From assembly GCA_016803235.1 (NCBI GenBank), contig JADCLI010000003.1, positions 124,001 to 188,000 on the forward strand: 64,000 nt of DNA. Reading direction: 5' to 3'. Each line of letters starts with the position of its first letter. The stretch's first letter is position 1. The position numbers and the translations under genes are program-made. The stretch comes from Pimelobacter simplex. GTDB taxonomy: Bacteria; Actinomycetota; Actinomycetes; Propionibacteriales; Nocardioidaceae. Below, one piece after another: positions 32,813 to 41,360 of the stretch. The notes below the pieces were generated by a model. It was not told the origin of the DNA. It did no database searches and was given only the letters and a program-made list of their open reading frames with translations.

Positions 32813-33633
32813 ACGCCACCCCACGAAGTTCTTCTCCTCCGCTGCGCTCCCCCGAACAACTTCGCGGGGACCCCGCCACCGTGCACTTCGTCGGCGCCGG
32901 CCCCGGCGCGGCCGACCTGATCACCCTGCGCGCCGCCGCCCTGCTGGCCACGGCGGACGTCGTGCTCTTCCCAGGCACCTACATCGACGCCGACGTCCTC
33001 TCGCACTGCCGCGAGGACGCGCACCGGGTCGACACCCAGGAGCTCGACCTCGACCGGATCACCGCGGTCATGGTCGAGGCGCACGTCGCCGGCCGGGACG
33101 TCGTCCGGCTGACCTCGGGCGACCCCTCGCTCTACTCGGCCCTGCACGAGCAGACCCGGCGTCTCGACGCCGCCGGCGTGCCGTGGGACGTGACGCCCGG
33201 CGTACCCGCCTACGCGGCCGCTGCCGCGATCGTCGGCCGCGAGCTGACCGTTCCGCTCGTCGCGCAGTCGGTGGTGCTGACCCGCACCCAGGCCAGGTCG
33301 ACGGCGATGCCGGAGGGCGAGTCGCTGGCGGCGTACGCCGCGACCGGCGCCACGCTGGTGCTGCACCTCGCGATCACCCGCACCGCGGCGCTGATGGCCG
33401 AGCTGGGGCCGTTCTACGGCGAGAACTGCCCGGTCGCGGTGGTCTCCCGCGCCTCCCAGCCCGAGGAGCTGGTGCTGCGCGGCACCGTCGGCACCGTCGC
33501 CGCCCTCGTCGAGGACGCCGGACTGCGCCAGGCCGCGGTGATCCTGGTCGGCCCCGCGCTCGCGTCGGCATCGGACGCCGAGTCCTACCTCTACTCCCCC
33601 GAACGCCTCGCCCGGAAGGAGCGCCTGCGTTGA
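32809..33633 (+). CDS. cobM: Precorrin-4 C11-methyltransferase
   Basis: A 274-residue CobM/CbiF. The tetrapyrrole methylase core starts at about residue 24 ([17 protein letters not shown]) and continues with [29 protein letters not shown] and [10 protein letters not shown]. The first 20 residues ([20 protein letters not shown]) are not family-like. They are encoded by a 51-bp inverted-repeat element (32819-32869), an apparent N-terminal insertion. The GTG start overlaps the cobL stop (GTGA). The alternative that translation begins at a GTG after the element (32880, VHFVGAGPG) cannot be excluded. Confidence 0.93.
   Translation: MNATPRSSSPPLRSPEQLRGDPATVHFVGAGPGAADLITLRAAALLATADVVLFPGTYIDADVLSHCREDAHRVDTQELDLDRITAVMVEAHVAGRDVVRLTSGDPSLYSALHEQTRRLDAAGVPWDVTPGVPAYAAAAAIVGRELTVPLVAQSVVLTRTQARSTAMPEGESLAAYAATGATLVLHLAITRTAALMAELGPFYGENCPVAVVSRASQPEELVLRGTVGTVAALVEDAGLRQAAVILVGPALASASDAESYLYSPERLARKERLR
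32819..32869. repeat. 51-bp inverted-repeat element at cobM 5' end (type B)
   Basis: Arms CCCCaCGAAGTT (32819-32830) and AACTTCGcGGGG (32858-32869) pair over 12 bp with one mismatch; the 27-bp middle is CT-rich (TCCTCCGCTGCGCTCCCCC). It starts 10 bp after the cobM start codon and is translated. Its sequence differs from the cobIJ element, so it is a second repeat type. Confidence 0.75.
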
Positions 33634-35603
33634 CCTCCCCCCGAGTCCAGCACTTCCCGTTCAGCGCCGTGGTCGGCGCCGACGGCCCCGACGGCCCGGA
33701 CCCGATGGCCCTCGCCCTGATCCTCACCACCATCGCCCCCGACGTCGGCGGGGTGCTGGTGCGCGGCGAGAAGGGCACGGCCAAGTCGACGATCGTGCGC
33801 GCGCTGGCCGCCGTCCTCCCGCCCGTCGACGACCGGCCGGTCCCGCTCGTCGAGCTGCCGATCGGCGCGACCGAGGACCGGGTCACCGGGTCGATCAACC
33901 TGGAGAGCGCCCTGGCCGAGGGCAAGGCGGAGTACGAGCCCGGCCTGCTCGCCAAGGCGCACCGCGGGATCCTGTACGTCGACGAGGTCAACCTGCTGCA
34001 CGACCACCTCGTCGACCTGCTGCTCGACGCCGCCGCGATGGGCCGCGCCACCGTGGAGCGCGACGGCGTCTCGATGACCCACGAGGCGCGGTTCGTGCTG
34101 GTCGGCACCATGAACCCCGAGGAGGGCGAGCTGCGCCCGCAGCTGCTCGACCGGTTCGGCCTGACCGTCGAGGTCGCCGCGCCGCGTGACCCGGCGCTGC
34201 GCGCCGAGGTGGTCCGCCGCCGGATGGCGTACGACGCCGACCCGGCCGCCTTCGCCGCCCGGTACGACGCCGCGGAGACCGCGCTCCGGTCGCGGATCGC
34301 GTCGGCGCGGGCGCTGGTCGGCGAGGTCCGGCTCACCGACGCTGGGCTGCTGAAGATCGCCGAGGTCTGTGCGGCCTTCGACGTCGACGGCCTGCGGGCC
34401 GACATCGTCACCGCCCGCACCGCCGTCGCCCACGCCGCCTGGTCCGGGCGCGCCCAGGTCACCCTCGACGACATCCGGGTCGCGGCCCGGCTGGCGCTGC
34501 CGCACCGGCGCCGCCGCAAGCCGTTCGACGCCCCCGGGCTGGACGAGGACCTGCTCGACCAGGTGCTCGGCGACGACGACCTGCCGCCGGAGCCGGACGG
34601 CCCGGACGGGGACGGCCCGGGTCCCGACGGGACGTCATCCGAATCCGAGGCGAGCGCCCACGAGACGGATGACGGCACGGCTCCGCAGGACGCGCCGGCC
34701 CCGGACCCGGAGCGGACGTCATCGGAATCCGAGGCGAGAGCCCACGAAACGTCTGACGTCACGGACGGCAGTGCGCCGAGCAGCGTCGCGCCGACCGGTG
34801 CGGCCTACCGCACCCGGCTGCTCACCGTCCGCGGCGTCGGCACCGGCACCGCCGGCCGCCGCAGCCGGGCCCGCACCAGCAACGGCCGCCGGATCGGCGC
34901 GACCACTCCCGACCGGCTCGGCAGCACGGGCGGCGCGATCCACCTGACCGAGACGATCCGCGCCGCGGTCCGGCACCAGGTCGCGCGCGGTCGCACCGAG
35001 GGCCGGCTGCTGCTGGACCCGGCCGACCTGCGGGTCGCGGTGCGTGAGGGACGGGAGTCGAACCTCGTGCTCTTCTGCGTCGACGCGTCCGGGTCGATGG
35101 CGGCGCGACGGCGGATGGAGCAGGTGAAGACGGCGGTGCTGAGCCTGCTGCTCGACGCCTACCAGCGCCGCGACAAGGTCGGCCTGGTCACCTTCCGCGG
35201 CGCCGAGGCCGAGGTGGCGCTGCCGCCGACGCACTCCGTCGACGCCGCCGCCCAGCGCCTGGAGGACCTGCCGTCCGGCGGCCGGACCCCGCTGGCGGAG
35301 GGGCTGCTGGAGGCCGCGCACCTGCTGGCCGTCGAGCGGACCCGCGACCCGCAGCGCCGCGCCCTGCTCGTCGTCGTCACCGACGGCCGGGCGACCGCCG
35401 GCGCGGACGCGGTGGTCCGCTCCCGGATGGCCGCGGGCCTGCTGGCCGAGGCCGGCGTCGCCAGCGTGGTCGTCGACTGCGAGTCCGGCCCGATGCGGAT
35501 GGGCCTCGCCGTCGCGCTCGCCGAGCACCTCGGCGCCGACCACGTCCCGGTCGGCGAGGTGAGCGCGGAGGCGCTGGTCGACGTGACCCGGAGGGCCGCA
35601 TGA
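33630..35603 (+). CDS. ChlI/ChlD-type chelatase subunit fusion (cobaltochelatase partner of CobN)
   Basis: A 657-residue AAA+/VWA fusion. Residues 1-300 are a ChlI-like ATPase (Walker [10 protein letters not shown], about residue 46; Walker [12 protein letters not shown]; sensor [19 protein letters not shown]). An acidic, repeat-containing linker (about residues 315-385) follows. The C-terminal VWA domain begins [12 protein letters not shown] (MIDAS, about D485) and keeps [10 protein letters not shown]. Such BchI/BchD-like fusions replace CobS/CobT as motor for CobN in actinobacteria. TTG start in a TTGA overlap with cobM. The linker carries two copies of a 36-bp element. Confidence 0.92.
   Translation: MTSPRVQHFPFSAVVGADGPDGPDPMALALILTTIAPDVGGVLVRGEKGTAKSTIVRALAAVLPPVDDRPVPLVELPIGATEDRVTGSINLESALAEGKAEYEPGLLAKAHRGILYVDEVNLLHDHLVDLLLDAAAMGRATVERDGVSMTHEARFVLVGTMNPEEGELRPQLLDRFGLTVEVAAPRDPALRAEVVRRRMAYDADPAAFAARYDAAETALRSRIASARALVGEVRLTDAGLLKIAEVCAAFDVDGLRADIVTARTAVAHAAWSGRAQVTLDDIRVAARLALPHRRRRKPFDAPGLDEDLLDQVLGDDDLPPEPDGPDGDGPGPDGTSSESEASAHETDDGTAPQDAPAPDPERTSSESEARAHETSDVTDGSAPSSVAPTGAAYRTRLLTVRGVGTGTAGRRSRARTSNGRRIGATTPDRLGSTGGAIHLTETIRAAVRHQVARGRTEGRLLLDPADLRVAVREGRESNLVLFCVDASGSMAARRRMEQVKTAVLSLLLDAYQRRDKVGLVTFRGAEAEVALPPTHSVDAAAQRLEDLPSGGRTPLAEGLLEAAHLLAVERTRDPQRRALLVVVTDGRATAGADAVVRSRMAAGLLAEAGVASVVVDCESGPMRMGLAVALAEHLGADHVPVGEVSAEALVDVTRRAA
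34634..34673. repeat. Repeat in chlI/D linker, copy 1 (type C)
   Basis: A 40-bp unit with perfect 8-bp ends GTCATCCG / CGGATGAC around the core GAATCCGAGGCGAG-N-GCCCACGA. It is translated as part of [14 protein letters not shown]. Copy 2 lies 94 bp downstream with the same core but different, again palindromic ends. Confidence 0.8.
34725..34760. repeat. Repeat in chlI/D linker, copy 2 (type C)
   Basis: A 36-bp unit with perfect 7-bp ends GACGTCA / TGACGTC and the same core GAATCCGAGGCGAG-N-GCCCACGA as copy 1. It is translated as [14 protein letters not shown]. Conserved core with compensating changes in the ends implies that hairpin formation, not peptide sequence, is what has been maintained. 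Confidence 0.8.
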
Positions 35604-36253
35604 GCGCCACGACCACGGACCTGTACGACGTCATCGAGCGCCGCCGCGACGTCCGGGCCGAGTTCACCGGCTCCCCCGTGCCCGAGGACGTGCTGCACCG
35701 GGTCCTCGGAGCCGCGCACCGCGCACCGAGCGTCGGGATGACACAGCCGTGGGACTTCGTGCTGGTGCGCGACCCGGCGCTGCGGCGTGCCTTCCGCGAC
35801 CACGTCGCCACCGAGCGCGACACCTTCGCCGCATCGCTCCCGCCCGAGCGGCGGGAGACCTTCGACCGGATCAAGGTCGAGGGGATCTGCGAGTCGTCGC
35901 TGGGCGTCGTGGTCACCCACAGCCAGGCGCGCGGCGGCAGCCACGTGCTCGGCCGGCACGCGATCGCCGACGCCGGCCTGTACTCGACGGTGCTGGCGAT
36001 CCAGAACCTGTGGCTCTCCGCCACCGCCGAGGGCCTCGGCCTGGGCTGGGTCTCCTTCTACCGCGAGGACTTCCTGCGCGACCTGCTGGGGATCCCGGCC
36101 GACGTACGCCCGGTCGCCTGGCTCTGCCTCGGCACCGTCAGCCACCTGGAGACCGTGCCCGACCTCGAGCGGCACGGCTGGCGCACGCGCCGCCCGCTCG
36201 CGGACGCCATCCACGAGAACACCTGGCAAGCAAGGGAGAACAACCATGCCTGA
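35600..36253 (+). CDS. bluB: 5,6-dimethylbenzimidazole synthase
   Basis: A 217-residue nitroreductase-fold flavoprotein of the BluB type, which cannibalises FMN with O2 to form dimethylbenzimidazole. Characteristic are [10 protein letters not shown] at the N-terminus, [38 protein letters not shown] and LGLGWVSFY. Placement inside the cobalamin operon separates it from ordinary nitroreductases. It uses O2, which agrees with the aerobic route. Starts in an ATGA overlap with the chelatase gene. Confidence 0.94.
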   Translation: MSATTTDLYDVIERRRDVRAEFTGSPVPEDVLHRVLGAAHRAPSVGMTQPWDFVLVRDPALRRAFRDHVATERDTFAASLPPERRETFDRIKVEGICESSLGVVVTHSQARGGSHVLGRHAIADAGLYSTVLAIQNLWLSATAEGLGLGWVSFYREDFLRDLLGIPADVRPVAWLCLGTVSHLETVPDLERHGWRTRRPLADAIHENTWQARENNHA

Positions 36254-36827
36254 GGGCCAGCCGCTCGTCGTCCCCGACGACGGGCTCACCACCCGCCAGC
36301 GTCGCAACCGGCCGCTGGTGATGGTGCACACCGGCGACGGCAAGGGGAAGTCGACCGCGGCCTTCGGGCTCGCGCTGCGCGGCTGGAACCAGGGATGGGA
36401 CATCGGGGTGTTCCAGTTCGTGAAGTCCGCGAAGTGGCGCCTCGGTGAGCAGACGGCGTTCGAGAAGCTCGGCATCGAGTGGCACAAGATGGGCTCCGGC
36501 TGGTCCTGGTCACGCAAGGCCGGGTCCGAGGAGGACCACGCCGCCGACGCGGCCGAGGGCTGGGCGGAGATCAAGCGCCGGATCGCGTCCGAGCAGCACG
36601 ACCTGTACCTGCTCGACGAGTTCACCTACCCGATCAACTGGGGCTGGGTGGACGTCGACGACGTCGTGGAGACGCTCGCGAACCGGCCCGGCCACCAGCA
36701 CGTCGTGATCACCGGCCGGCGCGCCGACCCCAAGCTCGTCGAGCTCGCCGACCTGGTCACCGAGATGACGAAGGTCAAGCACCCGATGGACGTCGGCCAG
36801 AAGGGCCAGAAGGGCATCGAGTGGTGA
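36246..36827 (+). CDS. cobO: Cob(I)yrinic acid a,c-diamide adenosyltransferase
   Basis: A 193-residue CobO/BtuR-type ATP:corrinoid adenosyltransferase with the P-loop HTGDGKGKSTAAFG near the N-terminus, FQFVKSAKW, and the conserved YLLDEFTYPINWGW and VITGRRADPKL motifs. It transfers the 5'-deoxyadenosyl group to Co(I) corrinoids. The ATG at 36246 follows AAGGGAGAACAACC and overlaps bluB by 8 bp. Confidence 0.96.
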   Translation: MPEGQPLVVPDDGLTTRQRRNRPLVMVHTGDGKGKSTAAFGLALRGWNQGWDIGVFQFVKSAKWRLGEQTAFEKLGIEWHKMGSGWSWSRKAGSEEDHAADAAEGWAEIKRRIASEQHDLYLLDEFTYPINWGWVDVDDVVETLANRPGHQHVVITGRRADPKLVELADLVTEMTKVKHPMDVGQKGQKGIEW

Positions 36828-38167
36828 CTGCGCTCCCGCGGGTCGTCGTCGCCGCCCCGGCCACCGGGCAGGGCAAGACGACCGTCGCCACCGGCCTGAT
36901 GGCCGCGCTGGTGGCCGCCGGGCACGAGGTCAGCGGGCACAAGGTCGGCCCCGACTACATCGACCCCGGCTACCACGCGCTCGCGTGCGGGCGCCCCGGC
37001 CGCAACCTCGACCCGCACCTGGTCGGCGAGTCGCTGGTCGCGCCGCTGCTGCTGCACGGCGCACGCGACGCCGACGTCGCCGTGGTCGAGGGCGTGATGG
37101 GCCTGTACGACGGCCGGATCGGCGGCGACGGGTTCTCCTCCACCGCCCACGTCGCGGCGCTGACCCGGACGCCCGTCGTCCTGGTCGTCGACATCTCCCG
37201 CTCCTCGCGCTCGATCGGCGCGGTCGTGCACGGGATGGCGACCTGGGACCCGACCGTGTCCGTGGCGGGCGTGATCCTCAACCAGGCCGGATCGGCGCGG
37301 CACGCCGCGGAGGTCCGCTCCGCGATCTCCCTGCCCGTACTGGGCGCGATCCCCCGGGACGCCTCGATCGCCACCCCCTCGCGCCACCTCGGCCTGGTCA
37401 CCGCCGCCGAGCGCGGCGGCGCCGCGGAGGTCGTGGCCCGCCTCGCCGAGGTGGTCACCGAGCACGTCGACCTCGACGCGGTGCTGGCGATCGCCGGGGC
37501 CGCTCCCCCGCTCGCCGCGGCTCCCTGGACCGCCGCCCCGGCAGGAACTGGCTCGCGGATCCCGCCGACCCGGCAGAAAGTGGCCGTCGCAGCCGGCCGC
37601 GCCTTCACCTTCCGGTACGCCGAGACCGCCGAGCTGCTGGCCGCCCACGGCTGCGACGTCGTCCCCTTCGACCCGGCGGTGGATCCCGCCCTCCCGCCGG
37701 GCACGGCCGGGCTCTACCTCGGCGGCGGCTTCCCGGAGGTGCACGCCGCCGACCTCGCCGCGAACACCCCGCTGCTCGCGGAGATCCGGGAGGCCGTGCT
37801 CGACGGGCTGCCGACCGTCGCCGAGTGCGCCGGGCTGCTCTACCTGTGCCGCACCCTCGACGGGGCACCCATGGCCGGGGTCCTCGACGCCGACGCGGCG
37901 ATGACCGACCGGCTGACCCTGCGCTACCCCGTCGCCACCGCGCCCGACGACACCCTGCTGTCCCGAGCCGGCGAGCAGGTGACCGGGCACGAGTTCCACC
38001 GCACCACCGTCACGCCGGCGACGACGACCACGCCCGCCTGGGAGATCGACGCACAGCGAGTCGGGTTCGCCTCGCCGACCCTGCACGCGTCGTACCTCCA
38101 CACGCACTGGGCCGGCCACCCCCAGCTGGCCGCACGCTTCGCCGAGGCGGTGCACGCCCGTGGTTGA
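36824..38167 (+). CDS. cobB: Cobyrinate/hydrogenobyrinate a,c-diamide synthase
   Basis: A 447-residue CobB/CbiA with the N-terminal synthetase domain (P-loop ATGQGKTTVA; HKVGPDYIDPGYH) and the C-terminal class I glutaminase domain carrying the nucleophilic Cys in VAECAGLLYL (about C335) and YLHTHWAGHP near the end. It amidates the a and c side chains with glutamine and ATP; in the aerobic route this comes before cobalt insertion. The GTG start overlaps cobO by 4 bp and the end overlaps cobC by 8 bp. Confidence 0.95.
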   Translation: MTALPRVVVAAPATGQGKTTVATGLMAALVAAGHEVSGHKVGPDYIDPGYHALACGRPGRNLDPHLVGESLVAPLLLHGARDADVAVVEGVMGLYDGRIGGDGFSSTAHVAALTRTPVVLVVDISRSSRSIGAVVHGMATWDPTVSVAGVILNQAGSARHAAEVRSAISLPVLGAIPRDASIATPSRHLGLVTAAERGGAAEVVARLAEVVTEHVDLDAVLAIAGAAPPLAAAPWTAAPAGTGSRIPPTRQKVAVAAGRAFTFRYAETAELLAAHGCDVVPFDPAVDPALPPGTAGLYLGGGFPEVHAADLAANTPLLAEIREAVLDGLPTVAECAGLLYLCRTLDGAPMAGVLDADAAMTDRLTLRYPVATAPDDTLLSRAGEQVTGHEFHRTTVTPATTTTPAWEIDAQRVGFASPTLHASYLHTHWAGHPQLAARFAEAVHARG

Positions 38168-39155
38168 CCTGCGCCACCACGGCGACGTCGAGGCCCGCGG
38201 GATGCTCGACCTCGCCGTCAACGTGTACGACGGCCCGCGGCCGCCCTGGCTCGACGCGGCCCTGCGCAGCTCGCTCGGCGAGGTCGGCGCCTATCCGGAC
38301 CCGAGCGCCGCGCGGGCGGCCGTCGCCGCCCACCACGGGCGGGCGGAGGAGGAGGTGCTGGTCACCGCGGGGGCCGCCGAGGCGTTCACGCTGGTCGCCC
38401 GGCTGCGGCCGTGGCGGCGCCCGGTGGTCGTGCACCCGCAGTTCACCGAGCCGCACGCCGCGCTGGAGCAGGCCGGTCACGAGGTGACCGCCGTGCTGCT
38501 GCCGGAGCCGTTCACCCTCGACCCGGCGCTGGTCCCGGACGACGCCGACCTCGTGGTCGTCGGCAACCCGACCAACCCGACGGGGGTCCTGCACCCGGCC
38601 GTGACGCTGGGGGCGCTGAGGAGGCCCGGGCGGCTGGTCGTGGTCGACGAGGCGTTCATGGACTGCGTGCCCGGCGAGCCGGAGTCGCTGGCCGGCGTAC
38701 CCCTCGAGGGAGTGGTGGTGCTCCGCTCCCTCACCAAGCACTGGGGCATCCCCGGCATCCGCGCGGGCTACGTCGTCGGCGACCCGGACGCCGTCGCGGG
38801 CATGGCGCTGGCGCAGACCCCGTGGTCCGTCGGCACCACCGCCGCCGCCGCGGTCGTCGCCTGCACCAGCCACGAGGCCGCGCGGGAGGCCACCAGGAGG
38901 GCCGAGCAGATCCGGGACTGGCGCGAGCACCTCGAGAAGGGCCTGGCCGACCTGGGCGTCCACCACCGCCCGGCCACGGCGTCCTTCGTGCTGGCACAGG
39001 TCGGCGGCGGCGTGCACGCGGCGCTGCGCGAGCGCCGCATCGCCGTACGCCGGGCCGACACCTTCCCCGGCCTGGACGGCACCTGGATCCGGATCGCCGT
39101 CCGACCACCGGACACCACGGACGAGCTGCTGCGGGCACTGCGCGCGATGCCCTAG
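38160..39155 (+). CDS. cobC: CobC-type aminotransferase-fold protein (threonine-phosphate decarboxylase-like)
   Basis: A 331-residue class I/II PLP enzyme with VVGNPTNPTGVLHPA, VVDEAFMDCVPGE and the lysine motif LTKHWGIPGIRAGYVVG (about K193). The cobalamin-locus homologues CobC/CobD supply (R)-1-amino-2-propanol phosphate or assist its attachment. This is a different protein from the CobC-like phosphatase at 25256. It is the last gene of the riboswitch-1 operon; a second cobalamin riboswitch starts 9 bp after its stop. Confidence 0.93.
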   Translation: MVDLRHHGDVEARGMLDLAVNVYDGPRPPWLDAALRSSLGEVGAYPDPSAARAAVAAHHGRAEEEVLVTAGAAEAFTLVARLRPWRRPVVVHPQFTEPHAALEQAGHEVTAVLLPEPFTLDPALVPDDADLVVVGNPTNPTGVLHPAVTLGALRRPGRLVVVDEAFMDCVPGEPESLAGVPLEGVVVLRSLTKHWGIPGIRAGYVVGDPDAVAGMALAQTPWSVGTTAAAAVVACTSHEAAREATRRAEQIRDWREHLEKGLADLGVHHRPATASFVLAQVGGGVHAALRERRIAVRRADTFPGLDGTWIRIAVRPPDTTDELLRALRAMP

Positions 39156-39163
39156 AGTCCGTG

Positions 39164-39276
39164 GAGCAGGCACGAGGAAGCCGGTGGGAATCCGGCACAG
39201 TCGCGCTACTGTGACACCGCCTCCGCCCTCAGCAACGAGGGGCCGGGTGCGGTGAAGTCAGGAACGAGTGCCTGCA
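39164..39276 (+). ncRNA. Cobalamin riboswitch controlling cbtB-cbtA-cbiB
   Basis: The closing stem GCAGGCAC / GTGCCTGC encloses GAGGAAGCCGGTGGGAATCC, GGCACAGTCGCGCTACTGTGA and AGTCAGGAAC, the pattern of the shorter cobalamin aptamer class often found before cobalt transporters. It lies between cobC and cbtB, 50 bp before the cbtB ATG. Regulation by corrinoid of cobalt uptake and the CbiB step is expected. Confidence 0.92.
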
Positions 39277-39325
39277 CACACCTCACATCCATTGACCAGG
39301 GACGCTGAATCCCTGAGGAGGCACC

Positions 39326-39547
39326 ATGTCGCAGTCCACCGTCACCCCTCTTGCCGCACCGGCCGTCCAGGTCCCGGTCGTCCCGCTGCTGCAGCTCGGC
39401 ACCTGGGTCGTCTTCTTCGGCCTGCTCGCCATGCTGGCGATCTTCTTCGTGAGCGCCGACCAGGGCGCGATCTCGCTGCCCGCCGGCAACGCCGTGCACG
39501 AGTGGGTCCACGACGCCCGCCACCTGCTCGGCTACCCCTGCCACTGA
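39326..39547 (+). CDS. cbtB: CbtB cobalt transporter subunit
   Basis: A 73-residue protein with one membrane span (TWVVFFGLLAMLAIFFVSADQG) and a C-terminal histidine-containing tail (NAVHEWVHDARHLLGYPCH). The VHEWVHDARHLLGFPCH motif is the CbtB signature thought to bind the metal ion. Good ribosome binding site (GAGGAGGCACC). It pairs with cbtA 5 bp downstream. Confidence 0.94.
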   Translation: MSQSTVTPLAAPAVQVPVVPLLQLGTWVVFFGLLAMLAIFFVSADQGAISLPAGNAVHEWVHDARHLLGYPCH

Positions 39548-39551
39548 GCCG

Positions 39552-40367
39552 GTGGGCACCGTTCCCAGGGACAGGTCCGTCCTCAGCCCGGCCGCCTTCC
39601 TGCTCCGCGGGCTCGCGGTGGGGCTGGTCGCCGGCCTGATCGCCTTCGTCGTGGCGTTCGCCTTCGGCGAGCCGTACGTCGACGACGCCATCGCACTCGA
39701 GGAGGCGGCCGCCGCGCAGCCGCACGCCGAGGGCGCCGAGCACGCCGAGGAGTCCAGCCACGCCGACGACGGCATGGTCGAGATCTCGCGCGAGAACCAG
39801 AAGAGCTGGGGCCTGCTGACCGGCACCCTCGCCATCGGCGCGGCCCTCGGCGGTCTCGCGTCGCTCGCCGCGGCCGCCGTGCTCGGCCGGCTCGGGAGCC
39901 TGTCGGCGCGCGGGTCCACCGCCCTCGTGGCGCTGATCGGGTTCGTGGCGGTCACGCTGGTGCCGTTCACGAAGTACCCCGCCACCCCGCCCGCGGTCGG
40001 CAGCGGCGAGACGATCGGCGGGCGCACGGCGTCGTACTTCGGGCTGCTGCTGGTCTCCGTCCTCACCGCGATCGCGGTGGTCGTGCTGGCCAACCGCCTC
40101 CGCAAGCGGTACGACGGCTGGACGGCCGCCTTCATCGCCGCGGGCGGCTATGTCGCGGTCGTCACCGTCACCGCGATGCTGCTGCCGACGGTCAACGAGC
40201 TCGGCGACTTCCCGGCCGACACGCTGTGGTACTTCCGCCGCTCGTCGCTGGTCACCCTCGCCGCGCTCTGGGCGAGCATCGGCGTCGGCCTGACCCTCCT
40301 GGTCGGGCGGCTCCACGACCGTGCGGCGGCGGACCTCGCCCGCCGCGAGCTCGCCGCCAGCCTGTGA
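39552..40367 (+). CDS. cbtA: CbtA cobalt transporter subunit
   Basis: A 271-residue integral membrane protein with about six spans. A His/Glu-rich stretch between spans 1 and 2 (QPHAEGAEHAEESSHADDG, residues 56-76) is a likely metal-capture loop. The opening FLLRGLAVGLVAGLIAF and the SWGLLTGTLAIGAALGG segment are CbtA-typical. With CbtB it forms a riboswitch-controlled cobalt uptake system. The GTG start is 5 bp from the cbtB stop; its end overlaps cbiB by GTGA. Confidence 0.92.
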   Translation: MGTVPRDRSVLSPAAFLLRGLAVGLVAGLIAFVVAFAFGEPYVDDAIALEEAAAAQPHAEGAEHAEESSHADDGMVEISRENQKSWGLLTGTLAIGAALGGLASLAAAAVLGRLGSLSARGSTALVALIGFVAVTLVPFTKYPATPPAVGSGETIGGRTASYFGLLLVSVLTAIAVVVLANRLRKRYDGWTAAFIAAGGYVAVVTVTAMLLPTVNELGDFPADTLWYFRRSSLVTLAALWASIGVGLTLLVGRLHDRAAADLARRELAASL

Positions 40368-41284
40368 GCACGGCCCGGGCCGCGGGGATCCTGCTCGGGT
40401 ACGCCGCGGATCGGCTCCTCGCCGATCCGCGGCGTGGTCATCCCGTCGCCGGCTTCGGGCAGGTCGCGGCCGCGCTGGAGCGCAGGATGTGGCGCGACGA
40501 CCGCCCCACCGGCGTGCTGTACGTCGGCACCCTGGTCGGTGGCGTCGTCGCGCTCGGTGTCCTGGCCGAGCGGGCGCTGCCCCGAGGTCTCGGCGCCACG
40601 GTCGTCACCGCGACCGTGACCTGGGCCGTCCTCGGCGGCACCTCCCTGGACCGCGAGGCAGCCGAGGTCAGCCGTCTGCTCGCCGAGGGCGACCTCCCCG
40701 CAGCGCGGCGACAGCTCACCCACCTCGTCGGCCGTGACACACGGCAGCTCGACGAGGCCGAGGTGGTGCGCGCGACCCTCGAGTCACTCGCCGAGAACAC
40801 CTCCGACGCGGTCGTCGCCCCGCTCGTGTGGGGTGCCGCGGCCGGCGTACCCGGTCTGCTCGGGTATCGCGCCGCCAACACCCTCGACGCGATGGTCGGG
40901 CACCGCAGCACCCGCTACGAGCGCTTCGGGTGGGCCGCCGCGCGGCTCGACGACCTGCTCAACCTGCCGGGCTCGCGACTGACCGCCGCCCTCACGACGG
41001 CACTCGGCCCCGACCCGCGCGGCGCGCACCGGGCCTGGCACCGCGACGCGGCCGGTCACCCCAGCCCCAACGCCGGTCCGGTCGAGGCCGCCTTCGCCGG
41101 CGCGCTGGGCATCCGGCTGGGCGGGACCAACGACTACGGCGGCCGGATCGAGCACCGCGCGGTGATGGGCCAGGGTCCCGCCCCCGCCCGGGCCGACCTC
41201 GACCGGGCCAGGCCGCTGGCCCGCCGGGTCGGCACCGCGACCGCGCTGGTCGCAGCGCTCGTCGCCCTGCGCCGACGCGGTTGA
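40364..41284 (+). CDS. cbiB: Adenosylcobinamide-phosphate synthase
   Basis: A 306-residue polytopic membrane protein of the CbiB/CobD family, attaching aminopropanol (phosphate) to adenosylcobyric acid. Motifs are the N-terminal GYAADRLLADPRRGHPVAGFG, SLAENTSDAVVAPLVWG, ANTLDAMVGHRSTRYERFGWAAARLDDL and PNAGPVEAAFAGALGIRLGG. The GTG start overlaps the cbtA stop. The stop codon lies within a perfect inverted repeat. Confidence 0.94.
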   Translation: MSTARAAGILLGYAADRLLADPRRGHPVAGFGQVAAALERRMWRDDRPTGVLYVGTLVGGVVALGVLAERALPRGLGATVVTATVTWAVLGGTSLDREAAEVSRLLAEGDLPAARRQLTHLVGRDTRQLDEAEVVRATLESLAENTSDAVVAPLVWGAAAGVPGLLGYRAANTLDAMVGHRSTRYERFGWAAARLDDLLNLPGSRLTAALTTALGPDPRGAHRAWHRDAAGHPSPNAGPVEAAFAGALGIRLGGTNDYGGRIEHRAVMGQGPAPARADLDRARPLARRVGTATALVAALVALRRRG

Positions 41285-41304
41285 TACCCAGATTGGGGTA
41301 TCAA
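41281..41304. terminator. 9-bp perfect inverted repeat overlapping the cbiB stop
   Basis: Arms TTGATACCC (41281-41289) and GGGTATCAA (41296-41304) with a 6-bp loop. They include the cbiB stop codon and end 56 bp before the next gene. This AT-containing palindrome stands out from the GC-rich surroundings. It may be a terminator without U-tract or an operator for the VWA gene. Confidence 0.5.
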
Positions 41305-41360
41305 CCGGTCCGGCTCCGGACTCCGTGGGTGTCAGTCACACCCTCGGAAAGGAACCTGAC

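Noticed and set aside
34631..34760. CRISPR-like array suggested by direct repeats
   Set aside because: Only two units, both inside a coding region, translated, and with non-identical ends; no cas genes.
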